Shown: positions 44,140 through 53,595, counted from the stretch's first letter. The stretch is DNA of 64,000 nt from CAWUKT01 sp963923035 (GCA_963923035.1 CAWUKT010000009.1:1-64000); one strand, 5' to 3'. Translations and numbers: made by a program. Notes: generated from the sequence alone by a model not told the origin.

Positions 44140-44409
44140 TCACGTGGCATCCGCCACCACCGCAATGCGGATGGGCCCGCGGACATCCCGGCCCACTACG
44201 CGTCCGCGCTGGGTCACCTTGACCCGTCCGGCCTCGGCCAGGTCAAAGGACACCGCCCGCACCGCGGGCATCAAGGGACGCCAGTCCGCCGCCAATGCCC
44301 GCGCCACTTCGGACGGGCAGATGCTCTTGTGGGGGCCGCGTTGAGCGGCCATCGAAAGGAGGGAAGTGCGGACCACTTCCGCCTCAATCATGTTCATATA
44401 GGTCGCCAA
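44140..44409 (-). CDS. DUF3253-family small protein
   Basis: Small protein of 89 residues matching the DUF3253 pattern: ICPSEVARAL, WRPLMPAVRA and a RGPIRI end after VTQRG. The fold is a winged-helix-like DNA-binding one by general belief, with no defined target. No regulatory partner is adjacent. A short AT-rich region follows upstream on the minus strand. Confidence 0.85.
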   Translation of the reverse strand: MATYMNMIEAEVVRTSLLSMAAQRGPHKSICPSEVARALAADWRPLMPAVRAVSFDLAEAGRVKVTQRGRVVGRDVRGPIRIAVVADAT

Positions 44410-44644
44410 ATAATATTTGGTGTGTAATGCTTAGGTATTGATTTTAAATTATTTAAGGCAGGGGCGTTAAATCGAATTCGAGGCGCTTGTCCTTCACAAT
44501 CCCTTCCACCCAAAATCTCCTCCCTCCACGACTAAATCGACCCTTACCCCATTTCCGAACCAGCATTTCCCCACCCATAAAATTTGCACACTTGCACATT
44601 TTCTCAATTGGCACATTTCCCCCATTCTCCCCCACCTACATTCC

Positions 44645-45274
44645 TCACTCCTCCATCAACTTCCGCAACAACTCCCGCTCCTCCTCCGAGAACATATCCT
44701 CATCAATCAACGATTTCAAATCTTCCTTTTCCTCGGCCACCTTCTGAATGCTCTGCTCCGGAATGTCTCCGGCCATCTCCCGCATCAGCGCCGTATTGCG
44801 TTCCTGCATCCGGTCGAAAGCCTCGATGATGTCCCGCAACGTGATATTGATCTGGCGGTACCGGCGGTCCGGACGCGGATACAGAAAGCGCATATAATTC
44901 CGCTGGAGGTCCTGCTTGAGCAGCTTCGAATAGCCATGCAATTGCTGGATGACCTCGTGGACGAGCCCAAAGAACTGGGGCATCGTCGTCACCTCCTCCG
45001 CCACGGCCTCTTCGATCACTTCCATCATGGTCTTGTGGGCCTGCGAATACAGCTTTTGATCCAGCGTCGGCACCTTTCGGGACACGTAATGCTGGTTCTC
45101 AATCATCTGCAAAAGCAGCGTAGAGATGCCTTCGACCATTTCCCAGGCCAGGTCTTCGTACGATTTCTTGATTTCATCAAAACTGGCCGCATCCTCCACC
45201 ACATAGCCATTCCAGCCCTCGTCCCGCAGCGCGCGAAACTTGTTCCGGACCTTCTCTATGGATTCTGCCCACAT
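44645..45274 (-). CDS. Helical protein, third gene of the AAA+/ankyrin operon
   Basis: Unrecognised protein of 209 residues, almost entirely alpha-helical and rich in Glu, Lys, Met and Gln (for example DLAWEMVEGISTLLLQMIENQ and IIEAFDRMQERNTALM). No signal peptide, membrane segment or catalytic motif. The last 40 residues are acidic with heptad spacing. It starts 12 bases after the ankyrin gene's stop and therefore belongs to the same operon; with no paralogue known to me, it is presumably a partner or scaffold of the ATPase. Confidence 0.85.
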   Translation of the reverse strand: MWAESIEKVRNKFRALRDEGWNGYVVEDAASFDEIKKSYEDLAWEMVEGISTLLLQMIENQHYVSRKVPTLDQKLYSQAHKTMMEVIEEAVAEEVTTMPQFFGLVHEVIQQLHGYSKLLKQDLQRNYMRFLYPRPDRRYRQINITLRDIIEAFDRMQERNTALMREMAGDIPEQSIQKVAEEKEDLKSLIDEDMFSEEERELLRKLMEE

Positions 45275-45286
45275 CGGGATTGGGCC

Positions 45287-46786
45287 TTAGCCGTGAAGGA
45301 TGAGCAAATTGGTTTTGGTGACGAGGGAGGCAAATTGCTGACGCCGCTCCGAGGGCAACGAGGCCAGCAGAGCCGCCAACAATTGCGGGTGGGCGTTCCA
45401 GATGTCCGAATGGAGGACGCCGCTCAGGCGGTTGGTGTCTTCCAGCACATCCGTAATCGTCTTGCCGACCTCCGTTTCCAGGCGGAAATCTTCGGGCCGG
45501 GGCCACATGCGCTGTTGGTCCAATACGCGGAAGGCGGTTTCAAATTGGCCGACAGCAGCGGCGACGTGCCACAGGTTCGATCCCGTACTGGGGTGGGAGA
45601 GGCGGAAATCCTCCGGTTGAAGGCCTTGTCCCTTGCGGACGAGGATTTCATTGAGCGTCTCGAGTTTTTCGATGACGGGGGCGCGGTGCAGCCGCCAGCG
45701 GGCATTGTCGTCCGAAGGGGAGAGGAGGTAGTCCCGGGAAATGAGTTCGGGCAATTCATCCTCGGAATTTACGCCCATGATGTCCAGGAAGGTCTTGGAT
45801 TCGTCGAGGACGAGGGGTTCGCGCTCCTTCGCAAAGGTCCGCGGCTTTTCTTGCGGCGGATTCGGATGGGCGTTGCGGGGCTCGGCCTTGATGGGCTTCG
45901 GAGTAGGCGTAGTCGGAGTGGGGGTATGCGTGGTGGGCAATTTGGCCTGTTGAACGGCCAGGGGATCTACCGCGCGGACATCGTCGTAGGTGACGGGTTT
46001 TTCTTTGATGGGAGAGCTCTGGGACAAGGGAGCGGGATCGGTCCGGTCCACCAGCGTATCAGGCGCTTTGATGTCCCAGGTCTTGTGCGCATTCATTTGG
46101 TTGAACCGCGCCTGTTCGATTTCCTCCTCCGTTTTCCCCAAATAAGGATCGTCCGGTTCTTCTTCCTCCTCCTCATCCACATACGGAGGCGCATTCATCA
46201 GGCGGTCCAACAACTCGGAGGGAATGTCGAGGAACTTCTCCATCGCGATGGAGAGCGGAGTTTGCTCATTGCCGTCCTCAATGGACGGGCTGGCTTTGTG
46301 GTCAAGCAAAATATCCGCGACCTTGAACCAGTTCCGCTCAATGGCATAGTGCAGCGGCGTTTTGCGCTCCGCATCGCGGGAATTGGTCTTGATGCCCGGG
46401 AAGGTCACCAGCACTTCGACCAGCGCCAATCCCTTGGTCTCGTTCCATTTCCCCAACAAGGCGTGGTGCAGGGCCGTTTTTCCCATCTTGTCCCGCAACG
46501 ACGGCTTTACATTCCGCTGCCCCTCCAATTCCCGCAGATACTCCACCTGGCCCAACTGGGTCGCATGGCGGATGGCGCAGTAATCGGGGCCGCTGATGCG
46601 GATCCGGGGCACGTCCAGCAAGGCCCGAAACAACGGCAGGTTCCCGCCGGCAATGGCCCGCTCAAAGAGTTCGTGGACGTGGTGGTTGAAGATCTTCAAA
46701 TCCGAATCCGAAAGGTGGATCCGTTCGACGGCATCAAAATCTCCCTGGTTCAGGGCGCTGATGAGGGCTCTTCCATTCTGAGACAT
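45287..46786 (-). CDS. Ankyrin-repeat protein, second gene of the operon
   Basis: Protein of 499 residues. The first about 200 contain ankyrin repeats (KTALHHALLGKW, KTPLHYAIERNWFKVADILLDH, QTPLSIAMEKF), with a Glu/Asp-rich linker (VDEEEEEEPDD) and a Pro/Thr-rich linker (TPTPTTPTPKPIK), and the C-terminal part (about 400-490) has another repeat-like pair (NLWHVAAAVGQFETAFRVL). No signal peptide or membrane segment. It lies three bases after the ATPase stop. Ankyrin repeats usually bind other proteins, so it may link the ATPase to a target. Function not known. Confidence 0.85.
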   Translation of the reverse strand: MSQNGRALISALNQGDFDAVERIHLSDSDLKIFNHHVHELFERAIAGGNLPLFRALLDVPRIRISGPDYCAIRHATQLGQVEYLRELEGQRNVKPSLRDKMGKTALHHALLGKWNETKGLALVEVLVTFPGIKTNSRDAERKTPLHYAIERNWFKVADILLDHKASPSIEDGNEQTPLSIAMEKFLDIPSELLDRLMNAPPYVDEEEEEEPDDPYLGKTEEEIEQARFNQMNAHKTWDIKAPDTLVDRTDPAPLSQSSPIKEKPVTYDDVRAVDPLAVQQAKLPTTHTPTPTTPTPKPIKAEPRNAHPNPPQEKPRTFAKEREPLVLDESKTFLDIMGVNSEDELPELISRDYLLSPSDDNARWRLHRAPVIEKLETLNEILVRKGQGLQPEDFRLSHPSTGSNLWHVAAAVGQFETAFRVLDQQRMWPRPEDFRLETEVGKTITDVLEDTNRLSGVLHSDIWNAHPQLLAALLASLPSERRQQFASLVTKTNLLILHG

Positions 46787-46789
46787 GGC

Positions 46790-49420
46790 TTATCTCCGGG
46801 TTTCGGTTTCAAGGATGGTGCGGTCGAGGTAGGCCTTGATGCGGCGCTGCTCGGTCAATTGGGTAGCGTAGGTCGGGAAAACAGGCTGAACATCGGCCGT
46901 CGAGAGGAGCTCCGGCAACTTGCTCTTTTCCAGCAGTTGGGGATTTTCGACGATGTTCTGGCCTCCGAGGCGGTTGCGGTGGAAAAAGGAACCCGCCAGG
47001 AACAGCTCGTATTCCCGCGATTCCTTGATCAGGGCGCGGTTCAGGAAGGTCCGGATCCGGGTTTTCGCATTCTTCAAATTCCGGTCCACATAATCGATTC
47101 CAGCTTCTTTCATCAGGGCTTCGATGGCCTTGGTGGTGGTGCCCGCAATGACCAGCATATTGCCCTTGAGGCGCTGGTGGAGCAGGTGAACGAGTCCGCC
47201 GGAAGTGACCACGGTATTCAACGAAAGGCCCGAACCGGCATCTCCGGCCGTGATGGCAATCGCTTCGTCTTTGTCGCTGAGGGGAGAATAAATGGCGTCG
47301 CGGATGGTCGTGCTCCACAGGCGCTGTTGGTTTTTGCGGCCGACCTTAGGCAATGCAAGCGCGGTCAGGAAGCGGTCCAAATCCAGCAAGTCGTCGTCCT
47401 GCACGAGGATGGGACTGTGGCCGGGAACGGGCAACCCGTCAATCACAGCATAGGGCGCGAACATATTGTCCACGGTCATCAGCGGCTGGTAATTCAGGCC
47501 GTAGATATAGCTGAGGCGCACGTCTTCGCTTTTGCCGGAGCCATTGCTGGCCACCTTGTCGAGCGCCGTCCGAATCTGGTCCTGCGTGAGCAGGTCATCA
47601 TCGTTGTCCGACATCGGAATGTTCTGGAAATGCCCCCGCAATTCGTTGCAGAACAGCGCCTGCAAGTCCTTGGCCTGGTCGCTGTCGCGCGGATCCGAGT
47701 TCAGGAGGTCTTCCAGGTAGACCGCATCGTGGATGATGCCTTCCTGCAAGGTCGGCTTGAGCATCCGCAGGGATTCAAAGGCGACCTTGAGGCGGGTAAA
47801 CAGGTTCACCTTGCCGAGTCCGACCGTCAGGCGGACCATGTCGCGGTAGAAAATGTCCACCACATTGGTGCCCAGGGTCGTCTCCGGCCGGCGCTGGTCC
47901 CGGTTCGGGCTGATGCTCGGTGGATTGTCCCAGGACTCGCTCATGTCGTAGGGCTGGGCGAGGTGCGGCAATTTCGTCTGCGGACGTCCCAGCAGGGCCA
48001 TCTTGAAATAGTAGATGTTCCGCCGCATCGATCCCCCCGCCATGTTGTAGAATTCTTCGTCGACCTCCGCGAACAACTCCGGATACTTGCCCTGGCGGTT
48101 GGCCGGGGAGTCTGGATTCGTCATCTCATCGTAGAGGCGGTTGTAATTGGAAATGATGTCGGTGGCGTCCAGGACATCTTCCCAGCGGTCGATATAGTGC
48201 TTGTGGGCGGCCGGGATTTCCTTGCCTCCCAATCCACGGATCATCTGGAGGAAGCGGGTAAATCCATCGGGATCGGCGTCCCACTGTTCTTTCTTGCTTT
48301 CGTACAGGATTTTGATCGGCATCCCCGTCAGCAACTGGCACCAACGGTGCTGCCAGTCGTCCTTGATCATGTCCTGGATGATATTCGGCAGGACCCGGTC
48401 ATTCGCAGAGGCGGACAGGGAGTGCGTGGCGACCCCGTCCTGCATCATATTGCCGTCGAGGTAGCAGAAAAAGCCCGGTCTCCGTTCCTTGTTGTTGAAT
48501 TCGAAGCTCAAACCGCCCGATCCGTAGACCCGGCAGCTCATGTTCTCCCCGTTCAGGACCTGAAGGACAGGGTGGAGGCAGGTATCGGTGCCTTCCTTGC
48601 ACTTGTTGTACTCTTCCAAATGGCCCACCCGGCCCTGCTGCCAAACCCGCGGGAGCAATCCCAGCTGCGATTTGATCGGCATGAAGCTGGCGGACTCGCT
48701 CAGGCCTTCGACCTGCGCGATGCGCAGGAGGGTCTCGACGACTTGCTGCGTATCCGCATCGCTGAAGACCGCTTCCGTTTCGGTCAGGCCATCTTCCGTT
48801 TCCTGGACCACCAGGCGGCTCGATCCGACCATCTCGAAATCGATATAGGGCTGGCCATCCTTTTGCGTAAAGGCATTGCCAACGGCCGATTTGAGGGCGG
48901 CGACGGAGGTGCTGTTGAGCGCGCCCGAAGCCAATTTATCGTTGATCTTGGAGTAGAGGTCGGGATTGGCGCCGACGTCGAGGACCGTCTCGAACAGGAG
49001 TTCGTTGAGGTCGCGGTCCGCACAGTTGATGGTGATGGCACCGTCGGGATGCAGGATGTCCCCGATGAGGCGGCCGAGGAAGGATTTTCCCGAACCGTGC
49101 TTTCCGATATAGAACTGGATGCGCCGATCATTTTCGATCTGGAGCAACTGAAGGGTCTCGTAGTAGAGGGGGAGCATCGAAGGAGTCGGCAGCAACCGGT
49201 AAATCATCCCGACCACTTCGCCGTAGGTACGTTGGGACCAGATGATGATGGGATTGTGCTCGTCTTCGATACATTCCAGCCGGTAGGCCGTGTCCTGAGA
49301 GTGGGCATTGGGGTTGGGGGCCATGATGGGCAATGGGCGACCCGGTACACCAATCACGATCTTATTGAAGCCCAGGGCTTCCAGTTCGGCTTCAGTCCAC
49401 TGTTTAGTGACAGTATGCAT
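46790..49420 (-). CDS. AAA+-like ATPase, first gene of the operon
   Basis: Large P-loop protein of 876 residues. Walker A is GKHGSGKS (106-113). A plausible Walker B/acidic segment is HLEEYNK (267-273), followed by LHPVLQVLNGE, the arrangement of ClpX/ClpB-like AAA+ modules; sensor-1 is LDGN (Asn324) and an arginine-finger candidate is Arg342 in ANDRVLPNI. The remaining about 500 residues are helical and unrecognised. The open frame extends to 49606; ATG at 49420 gives a plausible N-terminus. It heads a three-gene operon with the ankyrin and helical proteins. AAA+ membership rests on motif order only. Confidence 0.82.
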   Translation of the reverse strand: MHTVTKQWTEAELEALGFNKIVIGVPGRPLPIMAPNPNAHSQDTAYRLECIEDEHNPIIIWSQRTYGEVVGMIYRLLPTPSMLPLYYETLQLLQIENDRRIQFYIGKHGSGKSFLGRLIGDILHPDGAITINCADRDLNELLFETVLDVGANPDLYSKINDKLASGALNSTSVAALKSAVGNAFTQKDGQPYIDFEMVGSSRLVVQETEDGLTETEAVFSDADTQQVVETLLRIAQVEGLSESASFMPIKSQLGLLPRVWQQGRVGHLEEYNKCKEGTDTCLHPVLQVLNGENMSCRVYGSGGLSFEFNNKERRPGFFCYLDGNMMQDGVATHSLSASANDRVLPNIIQDMIKDDWQHRWCQLLTGMPIKILYESKKEQWDADPDGFTRFLQMIRGLGGKEIPAAHKHYIDRWEDVLDATDIISNYNRLYDEMTNPDSPANRQGKYPELFAEVDEEFYNMAGGSMRRNIYYFKMALLGRPQTKLPHLAQPYDMSESWDNPPSISPNRDQRRPETTLGTNVVDIFYRDMVRLTVGLGKVNLFTRLKVAFESLRMLKPTLQEGIIHDAVYLEDLLNSDPRDSDQAKDLQALFCNELRGHFQNIPMSDNDDDLLTQDQIRTALDKVASNGSGKSEDVRLSYIYGLNYQPLMTVDNMFAPYAVIDGLPVPGHSPILVQDDDLLDLDRFLTALALPKVGRKNQQRLWSTTIRDAIYSPLSDKDEAIAITAGDAGSGLSLNTVVTSGGLVHLLHQRLKGNMLVIAGTTTKAIEALMKEAGIDYVDRNLKNAKTRIRTFLNRALIKESREYELFLAGSFFHRNRLGGQNIVENPQLLEKSKLPELLSTADVQPVFPTYATQLTEQRRIKAYLDRTILETETRR

Positions 49421-49743
49421 ACGTTTCTTTCCTCTTACGGGGCTGCGCGGCCGCTCCCCGCGTTGGTTTTTCACGTGGCTTCCTCCGATGGGAAACCCAT
49501 TTAGCAGAATGTTTCCGCGCTTCTTGTCGAACTTTAAAGTTATCGAAACTATTGGTGGGACGCCAGCACTCGGCTCCTTTCCGCTCCAAAAAATCCCTGC
49601 TGCCAACCAACCTGCTTTCCGATTGATCCTTTTGGAGGACGATTCAATAAAGATCGCTTATGGGTATGTGAAAAAATATAAACTGTTCTGGGAAAATCAA
49701 TCTTCTCACCTTTGCCCGAATTTCAAAAAATCGTTTGAGAGAC

Positions 49744-50709
49744 ATGAATTTTGACCTTCTCATTGACAATCTGACGAATCCGGCGCTGTTGTTCTTCTTT
49801 CTGGGGATCCTGGCCGTTCAGGTGAAGAGCGATTTGTCCATTCCCGAAAGTTCCTCCCGCTTCATTTCCCTGTACCTGCTCTTTTCGATTGGGTTCAAGG
49901 GCGGTCAGGAACTCGCGCATACGCCCTTCGGGCTCGAGATGCTGGCCGTGGTGCTGTCGGGCGTGGGATTGGCCCTGGTGGTGCCGATTTATACCTTTTT
50001 CATCCTCCGCCGCAAATTCTTCCCCTCCAATGCCGGGGCCATTGCCGCTTCCTACGGTTCGGTGAGCGCAGTGACTTTTGTGACGGCGGTGTCGTTTTTG
50101 GAGATGGAACAAACGGATTTCGGGGGCTATATGGTGGCGGTGATGGCCCTGATGGAGGCGCCGTCGATCATCATTGGGGTGATCCTGATGTCGCTTTACC
50201 GCCGCAACCAGCAGCAGGCGCGGATGCCCTTTGGGATGCTCCTCAAGCATTCCCTCACCAACGGCAGCGTTTTCCTGATCCTCGGCAGCCTGGTGATCGG
50301 TTATTTTGCGTCGGACAAGCAGGCCCAGGGCATCGAACCGTTCACCACGGACCTGTTCAAAGGCTTTTTGGCCGTCTTCCTGCTGGACATGGGCATGGTG
50401 AGTGGACGGAAGCTGGGGATTTTTCGGGAAAAAGGAATCTTTCCGGTGGCCTTTGCGATCCTCGTACCGGCCTTCAATGGTCTGGTGGTGGCTTTCCTAA
50501 GCCAATACATCACCAGCGTCACCGGCGACCGGCTGTTGTTATCCATCCTCGCCGCCAGCGCCTCCTATATCGCGGTCCCCGCCGCCATGAAACTCGCCGC
50601 CCCCCGCGCCAATCCCGGCCTGTACATCCCGATGGCCCTGGCGATCACCTTCCCCTTCAACATCACCCTGGGCATGCCGCTTTATTTCTATGTGATCCAG
50701 ATGTCTTAG
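49744..50709 (+). CDS. SbtA-like sodium-dependent bicarbonate permease
   Basis: Membrane protein of 321 residues, about ten helices, matching the DUF897/SbtA family of Na+-dependent bicarbonate transporters. Diagnostic motifs are NPALLFFFLGILAV at the N-terminus, SIGFKGGQELA, and a second-half repeat with AAPRANPGLYIPMALAITFPFN. The TTG at 49735 opens the frame, but ATG 49744 is preferred. A box with one mismatch (CACCTTTG) lies upstream. The cytosolic SbtB-type regulator is not adjacent. Confidence 0.9.
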   Translation: MNFDLLIDNLTNPALLFFFLGILAVQVKSDLSIPESSSRFISLYLLFSIGFKGGQELAHTPFGLEMLAVVLSGVGLALVVPIYTFFILRRKFFPSNAGAIAASYGSVSAVTFVTAVSFLEMEQTDFGGYMVAVMALMEAPSIIIGVILMSLYRRNQQQARMPFGMLLKHSLTNGSVFLILGSLVIGYFASDKQAQGIEPFTTDLFKGFLAVFLLDMGMVSGRKLGIFREKGIFPVAFAILVPAFNGLVVAFLSQYITSVTGDRLLLSILAASASYIAVPAAMKLAAPRANPGLYIPMALAITFPFNITLGMPLYFYVIQMS

Positions 50710-51859
50710 GGCGAGGAGAGGATTGTTGGCAATTATTTGTTTACAAAGTGTGTCACAATTTGTTTAAAAAAATAGGCCTGATTTGTAAATAAAAGAATGT
50801 AACGGAGCGAAATGGTAGAATGTTGGATATAATTGGTGGACGGTTGGTTAGGATCGATAGAATGTTGGTTATAATTCATGGAAACTTGGTTAGTTTTCGT
50901 AGAAGGTTGGTTAGGATTTGTAGAAACTTCTATGTTGGGAGTGGAAAGTTCCGTGTCGGAGATGGAAGTTTGGATAGTTTTTGTAGAAACTTGGTTAGGA
51001 TTTGTAGAAACTTCTATGGCGGGAGTGGAAAGTCCTATGTCGGAGGTGGAAACGTCTGGCTTCCGTGTCGGGATGAGGAGCAGTGGAATCGGTGGCGGAG
51101 AACGTGTTGCGATGGGGGGGATGTAGGGGGAATGCCAAAGGACCATCACGGGAGATGCAAGGAGATCTTCGATCCTTTAATGCCGGCCACCTCCGGGCGG
51201 AGGGAGCCTGTGGCATCAATCGAGGGGAAGCCCCTCACTTCAGAGAAACGCTGCCCCAAGGGCATGGGGCAAGTGGATAATTAAAACAGTTAATCTTCCC
51301 CGGCGGCGATCTCGCCCAGTACCTTCAGTCCATATCAAAGTGTGTTTTGACCCGTCCTCCATCGTGCAGGGAGACTGATTTGATGAAGCATGGGCTCCTC
51401 GTTGAATATTTTTTTGATTTTTTTTCGTGGGTGAGAAGACGGAAAATGCGGGGCAATAGTCTCCCATGAGCTTTCAACGCCCTTTTTGCCTTTCCCGCCC
51501 CCTGCCGAAACGGTTTTCATTTTCCTTGACAACCCGTGGCCTTCAAGAACGCCCGGACTGCCAAGGGGGGATATAAAGAACGGTTCGAATTGGTTTTCAA
51601 ATGAGCGCCCCGGCCACAATGATTGCAGTCCAACCAGGGCGTGGACCTTCGGAAATGAGGCAGGCCAAACATGAATTGAAGGAGTTTTGGGAAACCCGGC
51701 CGCCTCGCTTGGGTATGGATTCAAAGTAGCGGGAAGGCGTTGTTTGGCAATGGAGGATTTGCTTGGAAATCATTTTTGGAATCATAAAATTAGAGGGGTC
51801 AACAATTTCACTGACGTTGATTCCCAGATATTTAGGTCGCTGTATTTTATCCGTAAAGA
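50710..51859. other. Gene-poor region with minisatellite
   Basis: About 1150 bases with no convincing gene. Its left half holds the 21-base repeat array (50815-51066). The right half has only unconserved-looking short frames on both strands, and a six-base hairpin TGCCCC/GGGGCA at 51252-51271. It may be a decayed or inserted segment before the AT-richer gene at 51860. Confidence 0.5.
50815..51066. repeat. Degenerate 21-base tandem repeat with 84-base higher-order unit
   Basis: Twelve consecutive units of exactly 21 bases, each beginning with a variant of GTAGAA or GTGGAA. Units 4-7 (50878-50961) and 8-11 (50962-51045) form a duplicated 84-base block that matches in order and at most positions. 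On the minus strand the units read as a seven-residue S/T-N-Q-rich repeat, and on the plus strand as a seven-residue hydrophobic repeat. There are no spacers, so this is not a CRISPR array. Confidence 0.85.
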
Positions 51860-53308
51860 ATGAGTCCCAAATCTTTGTTCAATCTGATCCAAAGGTTGTC
51901 GGAGGATGAAGTCCTCCTGCTGCGAGAGTGGATCAAGCAGCATACCAGGGTGGGGAAGAAAAAGCCCAAGTACCTTTTCTTGTTGGACAGAATGCTGAAG
52001 TTGGACGGATACGACCAAGATAAATTGCGAGTGAAACCGTTCAATGATCCCGCAACCTTTTACCGAAGCCGGGAACTGCTACTGGAAAAAGTCGTATTGT
52101 GCTTTTCAGACCAAGAAACGCCAGTTCTAAACAATTGGACCTATATCAAGACCGCAGTTCGCTTTGGTGCGTTTGATATTGCGCAGAAATTTTTTGAGAA
52201 AGAGTACCACCAAGTTGGAGACAATGGAAAATTGGATCACATCTTGGTCTTGGCTCGGTACAGAGATCACATCGAGAGACTGCTGGAAGTCGATTTAGGG
52301 GAGAAGCTAGATTTGCAGCCCGCTGGGAAGTATCTGGAAATTCTACTGGAAGAAGAAAGAGCAATCGGATTGATCGAGGCAACCCGAAAAGCCCTTCGGC
52401 AGGATGAAAGCACTCGAATTGAACTTGTCGAAGAGATTAACGAGTTTCTAAAGGATCGGTTCAATAGTGAAGGGTATTGGAAATGGAAATTGAGGATTGC
52501 CCGTGAACTGTTGACGTACAGCATCCCTTTAGCAGCAAAATTCCAATCTGAAATGGTAGAGCGAATTGTTTCAGGGGAAATTCAATTGGATATAGCCTTG
52601 AAAATCCGTGAAATATCGAATGCCGTTAACCTTTCCCTTCAGGTCCGAAATCGGGAGCTCGCCACTTCATCCCTGCTTCATTTGTCCAGAATTGAACCCC
52701 AGAATGAGATTGAAGAACGGCTAAAGACCGAAAGGTGGATTCGCAGGTGTATTGAATCGGCTTTCATTTTTGGTGATCCCAAACTTGCTCTGCAAGGAAT
52801 TAATCGGATGCAAGCTCAGATGGACCTGTTTCCACAATGGTCCCTGGCGATTTACCACTATGTGACTGCAATGGCGTTCTTTTTGGAAGAAGACTTTGAC
52901 TTTGGCCATCAGGTTTTGAAGGCTGCTTTTAGACTCCCCAAGCCTGTTCGGGCCCATTTACCTTGGCAAATAGATATTCTGGATTTGTTCTTTCATCTGG
53001 AAAAAGGAAATGCTGATTATGTCGATTCGGTTTTGGATTCAAAGCGGAAAAGATTTCGAAAAATGGCCTACCCAGCATTTATTTTGAAAGGGATCGATAC
53101 CATGCTTCGCAACAATTGCAAGGTAGATACTGAGATGATGGATGAAGTAGAAAGGCAGGCGGGACTTCTTCCAAATGATCAAAGCGTTGTCGAAGGAAAA
53201 TTTTTCTTTGATTTTGAGCGGTACATTAAAGCGAAAGCCTATGGGAGGTCCATCAAAGACCATTTCGGGAATGGCTTTGGGTTGCAAGTTCTTTCTTTGG
53301 CAATTTAG
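51860..53308 (+). CDS. Helical protein of unknown function, AT-richer gene
   Basis: Unrecognised protein of 482 residues, wholly alpha-helical with TPR-like or superhelical character and no signal peptide. The opening SLFNLIQRLSEDEVLLLREWIKQ recalls the N-terminus of a Bacteroidota family of large helical proteins of unknown role that begin with a KEFRAF-type motif, but the match is loose. The gene has visibly more A+T than its neighbours and uses different codons, which suggests recent acquisition. It converges with the small secreted gene, four bases overlapping. Confidence 0.8.
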   Translation: MSPKSLFNLIQRLSEDEVLLLREWIKQHTRVGKKKPKYLFLLDRMLKLDGYDQDKLRVKPFNDPATFYRSRELLLEKVVLCFSDQETPVLNNWTYIKTAVRFGAFDIAQKFFEKEYHQVGDNGKLDHILVLARYRDHIERLLEVDLGEKLDLQPAGKYLEILLEEERAIGLIEATRKALRQDESTRIELVEEINEFLKDRFNSEGYWKWKLRIARELLTYSIPLAAKFQSEMVERIVSGEIQLDIALKIREISNAVNLSLQVRNRELATSSLLHLSRIEPQNEIEERLKTERWIRRCIESAFIFGDPKLALQGINRMQAQMDLFPQWSLAIYHYVTAMAFFLEEDFDFGHQVLKAAFRLPKPVRAHLPWQIDILDLFFHLEKGNADYVDSVLDSKRKRFRKMAYPAFILKGIDTMLRNNCKVDTEMMDEVERQAGLLPNDQSVVEGKFFFDFERYIKAKAYGRSIKDHFGNGFGLQVLSLAI

Positions 53309-53595
53309 AAGTCCTCCAAAATGACGATGACCAAAACATCCCCTCCACCGTCGAGGACGGTGACTCTATACGCATCCGCCTCCTTTTCCACTTCCATCCG
53401 CCCTTCCGCATACGCATCCCGCACCGCCCCCACACACATCCCCGTTGCGCAGGAAACGGCCCCGTAGATCCGCTCCAGGGTCACGGGATCCAGGTCGCTA
53501 GCTTCGGCGACCACCACAGTCTCTGCCTGTACAGCACCAATCGGCGCGGACGACGCACCCAGCGCCACCAACGCAATCCAGAAAAGTTTTCGCAT
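53305..53595 (-). CDS. Small secreted protein
   Basis: Exported protein of 96 residues with a signal peptide (RKLFWIALVALGASSAPIGAVQA, cut near residue 24). The mature part has two Cys (SCATGMC), which could form a disulphide, and a beta-rich end YRVTVLDGGGDVLVIVIL. The two overlapping stops at 53305-53308 mark a convergent gene pair. ATG 53595 is preferred over TTG 53601. Not recognised. Confidence 0.7.
   Translation of the reverse strand: MRKLFWIALVALGASSAPIGAVQAETVVVAEASDLDPVTLERIYGAVSCATGMCVGAVRDAYAEGRMEVEKEADAYRVTVLDGGGDVLVIVILEDF

Noticed and set aside
44936..49504. 1522-residue open frame on the plus strand
   Set aside because: It uses the exact complement of the codons of three well-supported minus-strand genes and spans their junctions; its translation has shadow-like composition. 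The sense genes have real domains and operon spacing.
50815..51066. CRISPR array
   Set aside because: Units are directly adjacent, 21 bases, degenerate, and have no unique spacers; no cas genes near.
50733..51149. 138-residue minus-strand protein with S/T-N-Q heptads
   Set aside because: Only the repeat makes it open; no signal peptide, promoter or conserved flank. Both strands are open, which argues for a repeat rather than a gene.
51335..51724. 129-residue minus-strand frame in the gene-poor region
   Set aside because: No domain, signal or coding-like pattern; adjacent region has repeats and decay-like sequence.
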